Assembly: GCA_041394845.1 (NCBI GenBank)
Contig: JAWKHL010000007.1
Span: 186,001 to 250,000 of the forward strand
Source of the DNA: JAHCHG01 sp041394845
Lineage (GTDB): Bacteria > Acidobacteriota > Blastocatellia > Pyrinomonadales > Pyrinomonadaceae
Reading direction: 5' to 3'
DNA length: 64,000 nucleotides
Made by a program: the position numbers and the translations under genes
Notes under the pieces: model-generated
Told to the model about the DNA's origin: nothing
What the model saw: the letters and a program-made list of their open reading frames with translations, nothing else
Database searches by the model: none
Shown here: positions 8,141 through 18,173 of the stretch, piece after piece
Numbering within the stretch: position 1 is the stretch's first letter
Layout: each line of letters starts with the position of its first letter

Positions 8141-11100
8141 TTAAAATGCCTGCGAGAAGCGGAAGTGGATCTTTGAGCGGCCCGGGATGATGATCGCGTT
8201 GGGTGCGTTTTGCTGGGGCAGAAGAAATCTGGGCGGATTGAGAAGATAGCCGTAATCGATCCCGAATTCGCCGCCGATCGGGGTTTTGATCCGGAGGCCG
8301 AGTCCGACCGTATGCGTCCAGAGCGCGCGCAGGTTTTGCCGGAAGACGTCGTCGGGCGGAATGTCCGGCGGGTTGAAGATGTCGCCGATCCGCCGGAAGA
8401 CGTTGCCTCCGTCGTAGAAGGGGACGGCTCCGAACCCTTCGGTCAGCGGGATTCGCGCCTCCAGATTAACGATGGCCAGAGCGTTGCCGCCGAACGGAAT
8501 GGTGAACGGATCGAGAAAAACTGGGTCGCCGGCGCTGTTGCGGAAAATGCCCTGCGGGACGATGGCCACGCGCGGCCCGGCGCTTTCGAAATCGAAACCG
8601 CGGAGGGTGGTCGAACCCCCGGCGAAAAATCTCTCGCTGATCGGAAGGATCCCTTCGAGATCGGGAAACTGGCTCGAAGAAAAATCCTGATTCCGCGAAA
8701 AAACGCTGGCCAGACCCAGAATCGCCCGCCCGGCGAAGATGATGTTGTTGAGTTTCGGGATCGAATAGTAGGTGTTGTAGGAGATCTGGAATTTATGGAA
8801 ACCGATGTTGGCCCCGAGTTGGGGCAGCGAGACGTTGTATTCGGCCGTAATGTAATTGCCCCGTGAAGGATCGGTGGCGCTGTAGCGGCACGGTTCGCCC
8901 GGTTCGCCCTTGGCGATGATTTCGAGCAGAGTGTATTTGATGTTGCAGTTTTCCCGCGTGTCGTAAACGAAATTGACGCCGAAACCGGATGTCCGCACCT
9001 TGGCGTCCGGGGCGAGCAGGTCTTTGACCAAAAGGCTTTCGAAGTTGAACAGCCGGACGTCCTCGAATTTGTAGCGGAAAAAGACCAGACTTCGCTTTTT
9101 AACGCTGAGCGTCCGGCTGGTTTCCGCCTGAATGGTAAAACGGTTGATGGTCGGATCGCCCGTCTGATTGCCGAAAATGTCGATCGGATTGCCGTTCTCA
9201 TCGACCCTTTGGACGATCCCGAAAGTCCCCTGATCGAAGGCCGAACGGAAAAATCTGGTGACGGTCGAATCGCGCTGATACTGCGCCGTAAAGGTCAGCG
9301 GCGCAAAGCGATGTTCGCCCTTGTCGGGCAAAAAGCGCGGGTTGAGATAATCGATCTGAACCAGTTGTTGAAGCCGGCTGCCGCGGACGCGGATGCCGCC
9401 CTGTTGCAGTCGGCCGAACAGATTGAAATGGCGGATGTCGAAAAATCCGTTGGCCCCGATGTCGGTCGAATATCCGCCGCCGTAAGTGATCAACCGCGGT
9501 TTTTGCTCTTCGACGTTGATGATCACATCGCTCAGCCGGGCGCTTCCGTCGGGCGTTTCGCCGGCCGGTTCGGGTTTGATCTCGACCAGTCCGAAGGCGT
9601 CGGTCGCGTAAAGATTCTGCTCGCTGGTAAAGATGTCTCCGGCGCGCAAAGCCTGATCGGATTCGAGGTTGATGGCTTTGAGAATGGCCTCCCGCCGGGT
9701 GTCTTCGTTGCCGTTGATCAGAATGCGGTTGACCAGCACTTTTTTGCCTTCGTTCTCGATCGTGTAAACGATCTTGACCTTTTCTTCGGCGGCCGTTTCG
9801 TCGCGCGGATACTCTTCGATGGCAAAGTTCACCTTGGCGTCGTAATAGCCTTCTTCCGAGTAGAACTGGGCCAGTTGGCGGACGCCGTTGCGGGCCCGCA
9901 CCCGCGAATAATTGCGCCCGATCAGATCGGGCAGTTTGGTTTCGAGCGTCGCGTCCGAAAAGGCCGCGTTGCCGTTGATCTCGACGCTTTCGACCCGCGT
10001 CGGAATGCCTTCGGTGACGACAAAAGTGATGATCAGATCCTCGCCGTTGAGCGCCACACCCTGATTGATCCGGACCTCGGCGTTGCGATAGCCGAGATCC
10101 CGCATCAGGGCTTTGATCGTCAGACGGTCCTCTTCGAGGCTTTCGTAACTGGTGTAACCGCGCCCGTAACCGAAATAGGGGATGAAACCGAGGATGTTGG
10201 CTTCCTGCGATTCGAGCACCGATTTGATCTCGGGGATCGAGAGTTTGTCGGTTCCCCGGAGACGGATGTCGATCAGTTTCAGCTTGCGGTTGAGATCGGT
10301 CCGGTAAACCACATCGACCACCCGATTATTGAGTTCGGCCCCGCTCAAAGCCGAGCATAACACCTCGGTTTCATTGGCCGTTTCGCTGGCCTCGCCCTCT
10401 GCGAATTCGGGCTGAACCGAGCAAAAGGCCTTGACGTCGGCGAAGAAATACCCTTTTTCCTGAAAATAATTTCTGAGCCGCCGCGACCCTTCGACGATGG
10501 CGGCGTAATCGAGCGTGCCCTCGCGGACAATCGGCAAAAGGCGGGTCTGGGTTTTTTCTCCGACTTTTTCGTCCTCGGCCTCGACCGATACATTGACCGT
10601 TCCGCCGACCTTGCCTTTCAGTTCGATGATGATCGCGTTTTTTTCCCGATCGTAAACCACACGCGGATCGTTGAGGTCGGGCGCCAGATATTTTTCTTTG
10701 CGGAGAGCGGCCCGGATCTTCTCGATGTCGGTCCTCAATTTTTCGCGGGAGAAAAGTTCGCCCGGTTTGAGTTTCAGATCTTTCGGCAGTTTGGCCGAAT
10801 CGAAGCCCTCGATCTCGACGTCGAAACTCTCGACCGTGGCCTGAGCGTTCGGCGTGACTTCGAACGTAACGGCCACCTCGGTTTCGCTTTGCAGCGGTTC
10901 CTGACGGTAATTGACCTCGGCGTTGAAAAACCCCCGCTCACGCAGATATTCGAGGATCAGGTCGGCGTTGTTACGCAGGGTTTGTTCGGTGACCGACATG
11001 CCCGGATTGAGAAGGTTCAGCTTGAGCAGAAGTTCTTGTTCCGTTACGGCGTCGCCGACCGTGTTGCCGACCTCGACATAAACCTTTTCGGCTTTTGTCT

Positions 11101-11536
11101 TTCGTTTGATGACAAAGCGCAGATCGACGCCGTTTTGGTCGGTCCGGCTGGCTTCGACCACGGCCGAAACGATCCGGTCGGTGTTGTAAAGTGCGGCCAG
11201 AGCGTCGCGGACCCGCACGGCCGAGTAGCGTTCGCCGAGAGCGTTTTCAGCGACCAGCTTGAACTGATCGGCGGCCGAGATGTTGCGGTCCGAGCCTTCA
11301 AAGGCGATGGTCACCTCGTTGATCGGCAGGTCTTCGAACTGATTCTGGGGAAAAACGGAAAGCGTGAATAGCAGCAGGCAGTGGGCGGTGAGCAGTAAGC
11401 GGTAAACGGTCAGTCGCGTCCGGCGGCGTCCGGTCAGTCCTCTGGGAAAAAATGCGGACAAACCCGCAGAAGAGGCTGAATTGTTTTTGATTTTACTGCC
11501 CGTCATGTTCGTATCTGCCTGAGTTTTTTCCTGCAT
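8141..11536 (-). CDS. TamA-like Omp85-family outer-membrane assembly protein
   Basis: A protein of about 1131 residues ending in Phe, with a long string of POTRA-type domains (residues about 80-680) and a C-terminal Omp85 beta-barrel. The barrel starts around YGGGYSTDIGANGFFDIRHF and contains the lid-loop motif GGSTTLRGFDFESAGPR. Omp85 proteins insert or thread proteins through the outer membrane. Its position just downstream of tamB on the same strand argues for TamA rather than a second BamA, though it has more POTRA repeats than the usual three. The longest frame opens with TTG at 11557; I prefer ATG 11536, and ATG 11506 is also possible. The signal-peptide core (LTVYRLLLTAHCLLLF) is encoded by a GTGAGCR heptamer array, see findings. 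Confidence 0.82.
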   Translation of the reverse strand: MQEKTQADTNMTGSKIKNNSASSAGLSAFFPRGLTGRRRTRLTVYRLLLTAHCLLLFTLSVFPQNQFEDLPINEVTIAFEGSDRNISAADQFKLVAENALGERYSAVRVRDALAALYNTDRIVSAVVEASRTDQNGVDLRFVIKRKTKAEKVYVEVGNTVGDAVTEQELLLKLNLLNPGMSVTEQTLRNNADLILEYLRERGFFNAEVNYRQEPLQSETEVAVTFEVTPNAQATVESFDVEIEGFDSAKLPKDLKLKPGELFSREKLRTDIEKIRAALRKEKYLAPDLNDPRVVYDREKNAIIIELKGKVGGTVNVSVEAEDEKVGEKTQTRLLPIVREGTLDYAAIVEGSRRLRNYFQEKGYFFADVKAFCSVQPEFAEGEASETANETEVLCSALSGAELNNRVVDVVYRTDLNRKLKLIDIRLRGTDKLSIPEIKSVLESQEANILGFIPYFGYGRGYTSYESLEEDRLTIKALMRDLGYRNAEVRINQGVALNGEDLIITFVVTEGIPTRVESVEINGNAAFSDATLETKLPDLIGRNYSRVRARNGVRQLAQFYSEEGYYDAKVNFAIEEYPRDETAAEEKVKIVYTIENEGKKVLVNRILINGNEDTRREAILKAINLESDQALRAGDIFTSEQNLYATDAFGLVEIKPEPAGETPDGSARLSDVIINVEEQKPRLITYGGGYSTDIGANGFFDIRHFNLFGRLQQGGIRVRGSRLQQLVQIDYLNPRFLPDKGEHRFAPLTFTAQYQRDSTVTRFFRSAFDQGTFGIVQRVDENGNPIDIFGNQTGDPTINRFTIQAETSRTLSVKKRSLVFFRYKFEDVRLFNFESLLVKDLLAPDAKVRTSGFGVNFVYDTRENCNIKYTLLEIIAKGEPGEPCRYSATDPSRGNYITAEYNVSLPQLGANIGFHKFQISYNTYYSIPKLNNIIFAGRAILGLASVFSRNQDFSSSQFPDLEGILPISERFFAGGSTTLRGFDFESAGPRVAIVPQGIFRNSAGDPVFLDPFTIPFGGNALAIVNLEARIPLTEGFGAVPFYDGGNVFRRIGDIFNPPDIPPDDVFRQNLRALWTHTVGLGLRIKTPIGGEFGIDYGYLLNPPRFLLPQQNAPNAIIIPGRSKIHFRFSQAF
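11366..11410. repeat. GTGAGCR heptamer array inside the signal-peptide codons of the TamA-like gene
   Basis: On the plus strand the units read GCAGTGG, GCGGTGA, GCAGTAA, GCGGTAA, ACGGTCA, with a perfect 7-base period. The same units fill intergenic gaps at 7970-8002 and 33814-33835. Here the array is translated on the minus strand as the hydrophobic core of the leader. Confidence 0.8.
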
Positions 11537-11662
11537 TTTCACGCTTTTGTGATTCAAATTCTTATCTTTACTTAAACGATCCGGCGTAAGTTATGTAATT
11601 TAACAAAAGTCATGAGCCGTTAAATTACAAGCATTTTTCTTTCGCTGCTCACCGCTCACTGC

Positions 11663-14600
11663 TCAAAATCTCTTCCGCAGGCGAATCTCAAAACTAAAGT
11701 TGTTGTTCCTCTGCGTAACGTTGCTCAGGGAGCGCTGTTCGTATTGCGCGACGAACGACAGGCGGTTTGACACGCGGTATTCGAAAGCGACGACCTGATT
11801 CTGATCTTCCGACAGATTGGTCGAATAGGTGACCAGCAGATTGTTGTTGATCTGCCGTCCGACCGTCAGCCGCGCCGAGGGATTAAGACGTTCGCCGGAA
11901 ATGATCGGGTCGATCTCGAAGCGGTTCAGCCCGAACAGTTTGTCGGTCGCCCGGCTGGCCGGATTGTTGATAAAGGAATCGGTCAGGATCTCGGCCGCCG
12001 TGTTGATGCCCGATTGCGCCAGAGTCGGAATGCCGGCGCCGGTGTTGGCCAGATTGCCGGTCGTGATCAGCGAGACGACATCGGCCTGCGGCAAGGCCGG
12101 ATTCGACCTGACCGTCGCATTAAGTTCGTCGGTGTTGGTCAAGGAACCGACCAGACCGACGATGATCTGATAGCCTTTGATCTCGGATTCGGCCTGCAAA
12201 GTGATGTAGGGTTCGAAACTGGTGTTCGGCGGGAATTCCAGAACGCCGCGCTGGACCTCGTACCGGTCTTTGCGGAAGAAGATGGTTCCGCTGTTGGCGG
12301 TGATCCGGCCGGAGACCTGCGGAAATTCGATGTCGCCCGTAACTCTTAAAGAGGCCGAAGCGGTCAGATCGGCCAGATTGTTGCGAACGACCAGAGCATC
12401 GCGGCCCTCGATCCGCAGATCGAGTTTCGGGACCCCGATAAATGCCGACGATGACGACCCGGACGAACCGGCGGTGAGCGATCCCTCGTTGCGCCCGCTG
12501 ATGATGTCGGCGACATCTATGTCCTTGGTGTAAACGCTGCGTTTGGCGTAGAACGTTCCCCGGATGAGCGAATTCATCACGCCGCTTTCGTCGCGAAAGC
12601 CGCTGATCTCGCCCTCGGCGTCGCCGGTGGTGATGAAATCCGGCGGCAAAGGCGCCGTCACGTTGGTGCCGCGAACGTTCAAACGAAACTGCTGAAGCCG
12701 GAGCCCTTCGACCAGAGCGCCGCCCGAGGCGGTGATCCGGCCGCCGCCTAAGAATCCGCTCAGGTTGTCGATCTGAGCCTGATTCGAGGTAAAGATGATG
12801 AGCCCGTTGATCCGGTTGAAACTGAGTCGTTCGGCTCCGATAAAGGTCGCGACCGAAGCGTTCTGGAGATCGGCCCGGCCGGTCAGACGGGCGGTTTTGT
12901 TGACGCCGGTCAGGCGGACCGCGACATCGGCCAGTCCGGCGAAGAACGAGTTTTTGGAAACCGCGTTAAAGACCCTCAGATTGATCTTTCCGTCCACCGT
13001 CAGATTGTTGATGCCGTTGTCGGTAAAGGCCTTGGTGCCGTTGACGACGATGTTCGATCCGCCGCCCGAGAACTTGGCGTTGTCGATAAACAGTTCCTTG
13101 GAGTCGAAGCGGACGAAGACCGGTTCGGTGGCGACCAGCGGCGTTTCCTCGATCTGAAGTGAAAACTGGCTGAAATTGGCCTCGCCGCTCAGATTGTCGG
13201 TGGTGAAAATGCGTTTCCCGTTTTCATCCAGAGCCGACAGATTGCCCGCCAGAAAGACGTTGCCGGTCGCCTGTCCCGAAACGTCCACCTGTTCGGGTCG
13301 GATCAGAGCGATGATCGGCGAGAGTTCGGTCTGGTCGAAATCGGTCTCGGCCCTGAACGGCAGGTTCTCGTCGGCGAAGTTGACGGTGGCCCTGACCTCC
13401 TGCGGCTGACCCTGGAATTTCAGCGTCAGATTGGCGCTGAGCATTTGATTTTCGGTTTTGCCGACGAAAGCGACCTCGCCGACCGACCGGTCTTTGACCA
13501 CCACATTGCGCCCCGTCCCGTTGAAATTGATGTCGTAGGTCCGGGGATCGTCGGCCCGGCCCGTCGCCTTGGCCGTAATATCGAGAGTTCCGCCGAAAAC
13601 GGGAAGATCGCGGCTTTTCGGGATGAAGGGCCGGACCCGCGTCAGATCGACGTTCTCGCCCGTTATGTCAAAGTTAAAGGCCGAAGAATCGGTCTGGTAA
13701 CTGCCGCTGGCTTTTAAGGTCCCGTCGCCGAACTGCCCCTCGAATTTTTCGATGTTGACCAGAGTCCCCTGAAATGTCGCTCGCGCCTCAAATCCGTCGA
13801 AGGGCTGGCCGTTGACCGTCCCTTTGCCGGAAACGATGTCGGCCCGGCCCTGCATATTGTTCGGCAGACCGCTGAGATCGATCGTCCCCGATGTCTGCGC
13901 CTGAAAATCCTGAAACTGCTCCGGCAGGTAAGCATCGACCGGAAGCGCCGCCAGCAGGTTTCCGGTGTTGATCTCATTGAGTTCGGCCCGAACCGAAATG
14001 TTGTTGGTGCCCGAGTTCGGAACATTGACGCTAAAGGTCAGATCTCCGCCGCCGGCCGGTTCCTGCAAGATCCCGTTCCGCAGTTCCAGCCCGGTCGGCG
14101 AGACGTAAAGATCGGCGGCCAGCGACCCGAGATTTCTCTTTCGCAGGATGAGCGAATCGAGCGAGGCCCGGCCGTTGAGGATCGGGTCGTCCAGGCTCCC
14201 GGTCAGATTTCCCGAAAACTTGAGATTGCCGGCGAATTCGGCCTCGTAGTTGTCGAGCTGTTGTTCGAGGTCGGGCGAGAGATTCAAAACCCGGACGATC
14301 CTCTCGATCTCGCCCGCATCGGTCGAATTCAATTGAAGGTTGAGGTTCGAATCGTACCCGTTGAGGTCGAAACTCCCGGTCGCTTCCAGACGGCTTTTAT
14401 CGGTGAACAGGTTGGCGAAATCGATGTCGAACAGCCCGTCCGTCGCCCGCAGTCCGAGTTTTCCGTTGACCGGCACCAGACCGCGTTCCTCGGTTCCGGC
14501 GTTGGCGTTGAAATCGGCGGTGACGGTTCCGCTGGCCGTCCGGAAATTGGTTCCGGCGAAATTGAGATCGACCTGACCCGTCGTTTTGCCTTCGATCGGA

Positions 14601-16807
14601 ACGACCCGTCCGCCGGAGAGGGCGAGCAGTTTGCCCAGATCGAGGTTGTCGAAATCGGCTTTGACCTCCGAACGCCGCCGGTCATTGAGGGCGATCAGCG
14701 CGTTGCCGTTGAGATTCCCGTCCATCACCTCGGCCGTCAGGTCATTAAGAGCGACCTGTTCGTTTTCGGCCACCACCGAAGCCCGGGCCGCTCCCAGACG
14801 AACGCTTCCCAAAATGCCGCCGCCGAGGCTCATATCGGCCGTCGCCCGGTAAGCCCCCGACGGTTCGAGAATGAAGACCGGCTTGGAAACCCTGACGTTT
14901 TCCAGCTTGCCGCCCTCGGCGATGGTTTGCTCGGTGATCGTCACGTCGCCCGCCTCAAAATCGTTCGAGGTGGCTTCGACCCGGCCCTGCCGGATGGTCA
15001 AACGGACTCCGGCGACGTTGATGCTTCCCAGCACGGCGGCGTCGGTTGCGATCCGGGCGACCTTCAGATTGTTCGAATAAACGAGGGTTTCATTTCCGGT
15101 AGTTTTGACGTCCACGCCTTCGGCCGTCAGCTCTCCGAGATCGGCGGCGCGGGTTTCCGCTTTGTCGGCGCGGACGGTTCCGGCGGTAATGTCGGTCGCA
15201 GAATCCCGGTTTTGAATCCGGACATCGCGGGCCGCGACGTTCCTGAGACGCGCGTCCTCGGTTTCGAGCGTTTCGGCCCGGGCCCGATCGACCGAAAGAT
15301 CGGTCGCTCCGCCCCGGTTCTTGACCCTCAGGTTGTCGGCATCGACGCCTGTTAAGGTGGCGCTGTCGGTTTTGACCGAACCGGCGTGCGCGTTCGGCGC
15401 GGAAACGTCCGTTACATCGCCGTCGCTGTTGATCTTAACGTTGCGCGCCTGCAAGGATTCGACGTCGGCTTCGGGCGAATAAAAACTTCGCGCCCGGACG
15501 TTGCCGAGGGTGGCTCCGAATTTCCGGTATTTGTATTCGGCCGAAGCGTCGGTGATAAACAGCCCGCCCAGCGTCCCGAGCGGCGATTTGGCGGCCACCG
15601 CCTGAAGTTCGCCGACCCAGCGGAAATCGGTCCCGGTTCCGCGGACGTTGCCGATCAGTTGCGGGTAATCGATCTTGAAATCCTCGAAGGTGAGCATCTC
15701 GGCGACGGCCTTCCCGTTGGCGTTGTACATCGCGCTGTCGCCGTCCACGGTGGCGTTGACCTTGACGGCCTTGAGCCGGACGTTCGACGCTTCGAGCGCT
15801 TCGGAAAAGACCTCGCCTTCGACCTTGTATTTTAGTCCCTCGCCCGAAACCGTCCCGCTGAAATTGCCGATCCCGCGGATCGGAGTTCCCAGCGGAAAGA
15901 TGTTCGAAGTCTGCGTCAGATCGACCGTCGAATCGATCTTCAGATCGTATTTCAAAGCCTGCCAGTCGGTCAGAGTTCCGCTCAAAACGGATTCGCCGAG
16001 CGGCGTCGTCAGTTTGAGATTTTTGATCTCGGCCCCGTTCCCGTCGGCGATGCCTTCGGCGTGAATGTCGATCGGTTCGACCTTGCTCTGATCGTAAATA
16101 AAATCCGACTTGCTCGAATCGAAATTGAACAGGTAGCGTTTTTCCTCGTCCGGGACGTTGTAATCCTCGGGTTCCAGGTGAAGCCGGACGTTTTCGGCGT
16201 TGCCGGAGATCCGGCGCGAGACGTCGCCGTAATGGACGACGGCGTTTTGCATATTGAAATTGACCGAAGAATAATTGACCACGGAAGGCCCGGCCAGATT
16301 GATGTTTCTGAAATTCGATTCTCCGTTCTCGTCGAAATTGACCCACGCCTCGACCCCGTTGAGGTCGGTCGTGTCGATCTGGATGTCGCGGCTCAACTGC
16401 CAGGCGAACAGATCCTTGATGGTCAGACCGAATTTGGCGTCGGTGATGGTAAACAGTTTGTCGCCCGTTATTCGGTCGTTGAAGGTGGCATTCTTGAGCG
16501 TCAGTTCCAGCGGCGAGAGCGTAACCTGAAAGGTGGTCGCATCAAAGACCATCCCGAAATCGGCCATCTTGGCCGTGAACTGCGACTTGATGTAGGTGTC
16601 GACGTAGCCGGTTCGATAAAGAAGCGCGACCAGTCCGGCGACCAGAATTAGAAGTATCGCCACTCCGCCCAAAGCCAATCCCACATTTTTCCGCGTGAAG
16701 ATCCGCCTCCGCCGTTTTCCCGGCGCGGTTTCTTCGACCCCTTCTTCGCGTGTTTCTGTTTCTTCCGGCTGAATTTCTTCAGTCTGATTATTATTTTCTT
16801 CGGACAT
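11663..16807 (-). CDS. tamB: translocation and assembly module protein TamB (DUF490/AsmA-like)
   Basis: A 1714-residue envelope-spanning protein. An acidic cytoplasmic tail (residues 1-30) and an RKRRRR-type basic patch precede one transmembrane helix (about 43-64). Then comes a very long beta-strand-rich region with AsmA-like repeats and a C-terminal TamB/DUF490 domain (about 1330-1714) ending FEIRLRKRF. TamB-type proteins bridge inner and outer membranes and act in outer-membrane protein assembly and lipid transport. The start is supported by AGGAG seven bases before the ATG. The TamA-like partner follows 126 bases downstream. The region about 460-640 has many short repeated AxxxxADxxRV-like segments, unusual compared with Escherichia TamB (about 1260 residues). 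Confidence 0.9.
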   Translation of the reverse strand: MSEENNNQTEEIQPEETETREEGVEETAPGKRRRRIFTRKNVGLALGGVAILLILVAGLVALLYRTGYVDTYIKSQFTAKMADFGMVFDATTFQVTLSPLELTLKNATFNDRITGDKLFTITDAKFGLTIKDLFAWQLSRDIQIDTTDLNGVEAWVNFDENGESNFRNINLAGPSVVNYSSVNFNMQNAVVHYGDVSRRISGNAENVRLHLEPEDYNVPDEEKRYLFNFDSSKSDFIYDQSKVEPIDIHAEGIADGNGAEIKNLKLTTPLGESVLSGTLTDWQALKYDLKIDSTVDLTQTSNIFPLGTPIRGIGNFSGTVSGEGLKYKVEGEVFSEALEASNVRLKAVKVNATVDGDSAMYNANGKAVAEMLTFEDFKIDYPQLIGNVRGTGTDFRWVGELQAVAAKSPLGTLGGLFITDASAEYKYRKFGATLGNVRARSFYSPEADVESLQARNVKINSDGDVTDVSAPNAHAGSVKTDSATLTGVDADNLRVKNRGGATDLSVDRARAETLETEDARLRNVAARDVRIQNRDSATDITAGTVRADKAETRAADLGELTAEGVDVKTTGNETLVYSNNLKVARIATDAAVLGSINVAGVRLTIRQGRVEATSNDFEAGDVTITEQTIAEGGKLENVRVSKPVFILEPSGAYRATADMSLGGGILGSVRLGAARASVVAENEQVALNDLTAEVMDGNLNGNALIALNDRRRSEVKADFDNLDLGKLLALSGGRVVPIEGKTTGQVDLNFAGTNFRTASGTVTADFNANAGTEERGLVPVNGKLGLRATDGLFDIDFANLFTDKSRLEATGSFDLNGYDSNLNLQLNSTDAGEIERIVRVLNLSPDLEQQLDNYEAEFAGNLKFSGNLTGSLDDPILNGRASLDSLILRKRNLGSLAADLYVSPTGLELRNGILQEPAGGGDLTFSVNVPNSGTNNISVRAELNEINTGNLLAALPVDAYLPEQFQDFQAQTSGTIDLSGLPNNMQGRADIVSGKGTVNGQPFDGFEARATFQGTLVNIEKFEGQFGDGTLKASGSYQTDSSAFNFDITGENVDLTRVRPFIPKSRDLPVFGGTLDITAKATGRADDPRTYDINFNGTGRNVVVKDRSVGEVAFVGKTENQMLSANLTLKFQGQPQEVRATVNFADENLPFRAETDFDQTELSPIIALIRPEQVDVSGQATGNVFLAGNLSALDENGKRIFTTDNLSGEANFSQFSLQIEETPLVATEPVFVRFDSKELFIDNAKFSGGGSNIVVNGTKAFTDNGINNLTVDGKINLRVFNAVSKNSFFAGLADVAVRLTGVNKTARLTGRADLQNASVATFIGAERLSFNRINGLIIFTSNQAQIDNLSGFLGGGRITASGGALVEGLRLQQFRLNVRGTNVTAPLPPDFITTGDAEGEISGFRDESGVMNSLIRGTFYAKRSVYTKDIDVADIISGRNEGSLTAGSSGSSSSAFIGVPKLDLRIEGRDALVVRNNLADLTASASLRVTGDIEFPQVSGRITANSGTIFFRKDRYEVQRGVLEFPPNTSFEPYITLQAESEIKGYQIIVGLVGSLTNTDELNATVRSNPALPQADVVSLITTGNLANTGAGIPTLAQSGINTAAEILTDSFINNPASRATDKLFGLNRFEIDPIISGERLNPSARLTVGRQINNNLLVTYSTNLSEDQNQVVAFEYRVSNRLSFVAQYEQRSLSNVTQRNNNFSFEIRLRKRF

Positions 16808-16862
16808 TTAACTCCTGGAGAGAGCCGTTTATTTAAATATCTTTAAAAAAGGGGATTGGTTC

Positions 16863-17040
16863 GATTTCGGATTTTGGATTTCGGATTTCGGATTTGTTTG
16901 GACCAGACAAATCTCAAAGCGATCCTATCCTTAATTATTTTTGATTTTCACCAAAGATTGTAAATCTTTTTAATTTATTTGTTCAAGCCTCCGCTGCTTT
17001 AAGCTCCGACTGCTCACTGCTCACCGCTCACCGCCCGCTT
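16863..17040. repeat. TTTCGGA array and GTGAGCR array in the ribBA-tamB gap
   Basis: Positions about 16863-16896 hold four to five TTTYGGA units. Positions about 17005-17040 hold GTGAGCR-family units in complementary orientation (CTGCTCA, CCGCTCA). Two unrelated heptamer families share one 235-base gap. The rest is AT-rich and shows nothing else that I can support. Confidence 0.75.
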
Positions 17041-17042
17041 TA

Positions 17043-18170
17043 TCAAACCGGTTCGACCTCGGCGATCTCCAGATCGAAGGCGTCCAGTGCGCTGATCTTC
17101 GGGGGATGATTGGTCAGCAGGCGGATCTTGTTGACGCCGAGATCTTTTAGTATCTGGGCTCCGATGCCGTAATCGCGGAAACGTCCGTAACCGGTTTCGC
17201 GCTTGGCCGTCTGAAAATCGACCCCTTTTTCCTGCATCACGGCGTAGGTCTGCAACTGGTGAACCAGATCGAGATTATGCTCGCGCTGTCTGAGATAAAG
17301 GATCACGCCGCGTCCCGCTTCCGAGATTTTCCTCAAAGATGTCTGCATCGCCTCGGACGCTTCGCCGAGTTTCGAGCCAAACATGGCGAACGTTATGTTC
17401 TCGGTTTGGACGCGAACCGGAACGGGTTCGGTTGTCCCGCAAAGATCGCCCATTTTCATCGCCACGTGAGTTTCGCCGTTGATGATGTTCTCGTAGGCGA
17501 TCGCCCGGAACACTCCGTAACCGGTCGGCAGATCGGTTTCGACGACGCGCCGCACCAGCGTCTCCTTTTCGATCCGGTAGCGGACCAGATCGGCCACCGA
17601 GATGATCTTCAGATCGTGTTTTTCGGCGAAGACCTTGAGCTGGGGAAGCCGCGCCATCGTTCCGTCCTCGTTCATTATCTCGCAGATGACGGCCGCCGGA
17701 TCGAGGCCGGCGATGCGGGCCATATCGACGCTCGCCTCGGTCTGACCGACGCGAACCAGCACACCGCCCCGTTTCGACCTCAAGGGAAAGATGTGGCCGG
17801 GCCGGGCCAGATCGCCCGGTTTGGAATCGGGGTGAACGGCCGTCAAAATGGTCTTGGCCCGGTCGGCCGCCGAGATCCCGGTCGTCACGCCTTCTTTGGC
17901 CTCGATCGAAATTGTAAAGGCCGTGCCCATGCTCGAAGTGTTCTCCTGCGTCTGGGGCGGCAATTGGAGATAATCGCACCTTTCTTCGGTCAGCGGCAGA
18001 CAGATCAGCCCGCGCGCGTGCGTCACCATAAAATTGATGATCTCGGGCGTTACCTTCTCAGCCGCACAAACCAGATCGCCCTCGTTCTCGCGATCCTCGT
18101 CATCGACGATGATGATCATTTTGCCTGCCCGAATGTCATCGGCGGCGTCTTCTATTCTGGCTAAAGACAT
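17043..18170 (-). CDS. ribB: RibBA-type protein: 3,4-dihydroxy-2-butanone-4-phosphate synthase with degenerate GTP cyclohydrolase II domain
   Basis: A 375-residue two-domain protein. Residues 1-200 are a complete DHBP synthase (RibB): DDEDRENEGDL (23-33), THARGLICLPL, the HPDSKPGDLARPGHIFPL block and CEIMNEDGTMAR. This half makes the four-carbon unit of riboflavin from ribulose 5-phosphate. Residues 205-375 have the GTP cyclohydrolase II fold, with RDYGIGAQIL and IRLLTNHPPK. However, the zinc-binding region (normally GDxFGSxRCDCGxQL) reads FAMFGSKLGEASEAM and contains no Cys, and the catalytic LRQEGRG reads LRQREHN. The second half is therefore probably not a cyclohydrolase. Such RibBX-like proteins are known in other bacteria. 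No ribosome binding site is visible; a heptamer array abuts the start. Confidence 0.88.
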   Translation of the reverse strand: MSLARIEDAADDIRAGKMIIIVDDEDRENEGDLVCAAEKVTPEIINFMVTHARGLICLPLTEERCDYLQLPPQTQENTSSMGTAFTISIEAKEGVTTGISAADRAKTILTAVHPDSKPGDLARPGHIFPLRSKRGGVLVRVGQTEASVDMARIAGLDPAAVICEIMNEDGTMARLPQLKVFAEKHDLKIISVADLVRYRIEKETLVRRVVETDLPTGYGVFRAIAYENIINGETHVAMKMGDLCGTTEPVPVRVQTENITFAMFGSKLGEASEAMQTSLRKISEAGRGVILYLRQREHNLDLVHQLQTYAVMQEKGVDFQTAKRETGYGRFRDYGIGAQILKDLGVNKIRLLTNHPPKISALDAFDLEIAEVEPV

Positions 18171-18173
18171 AAT

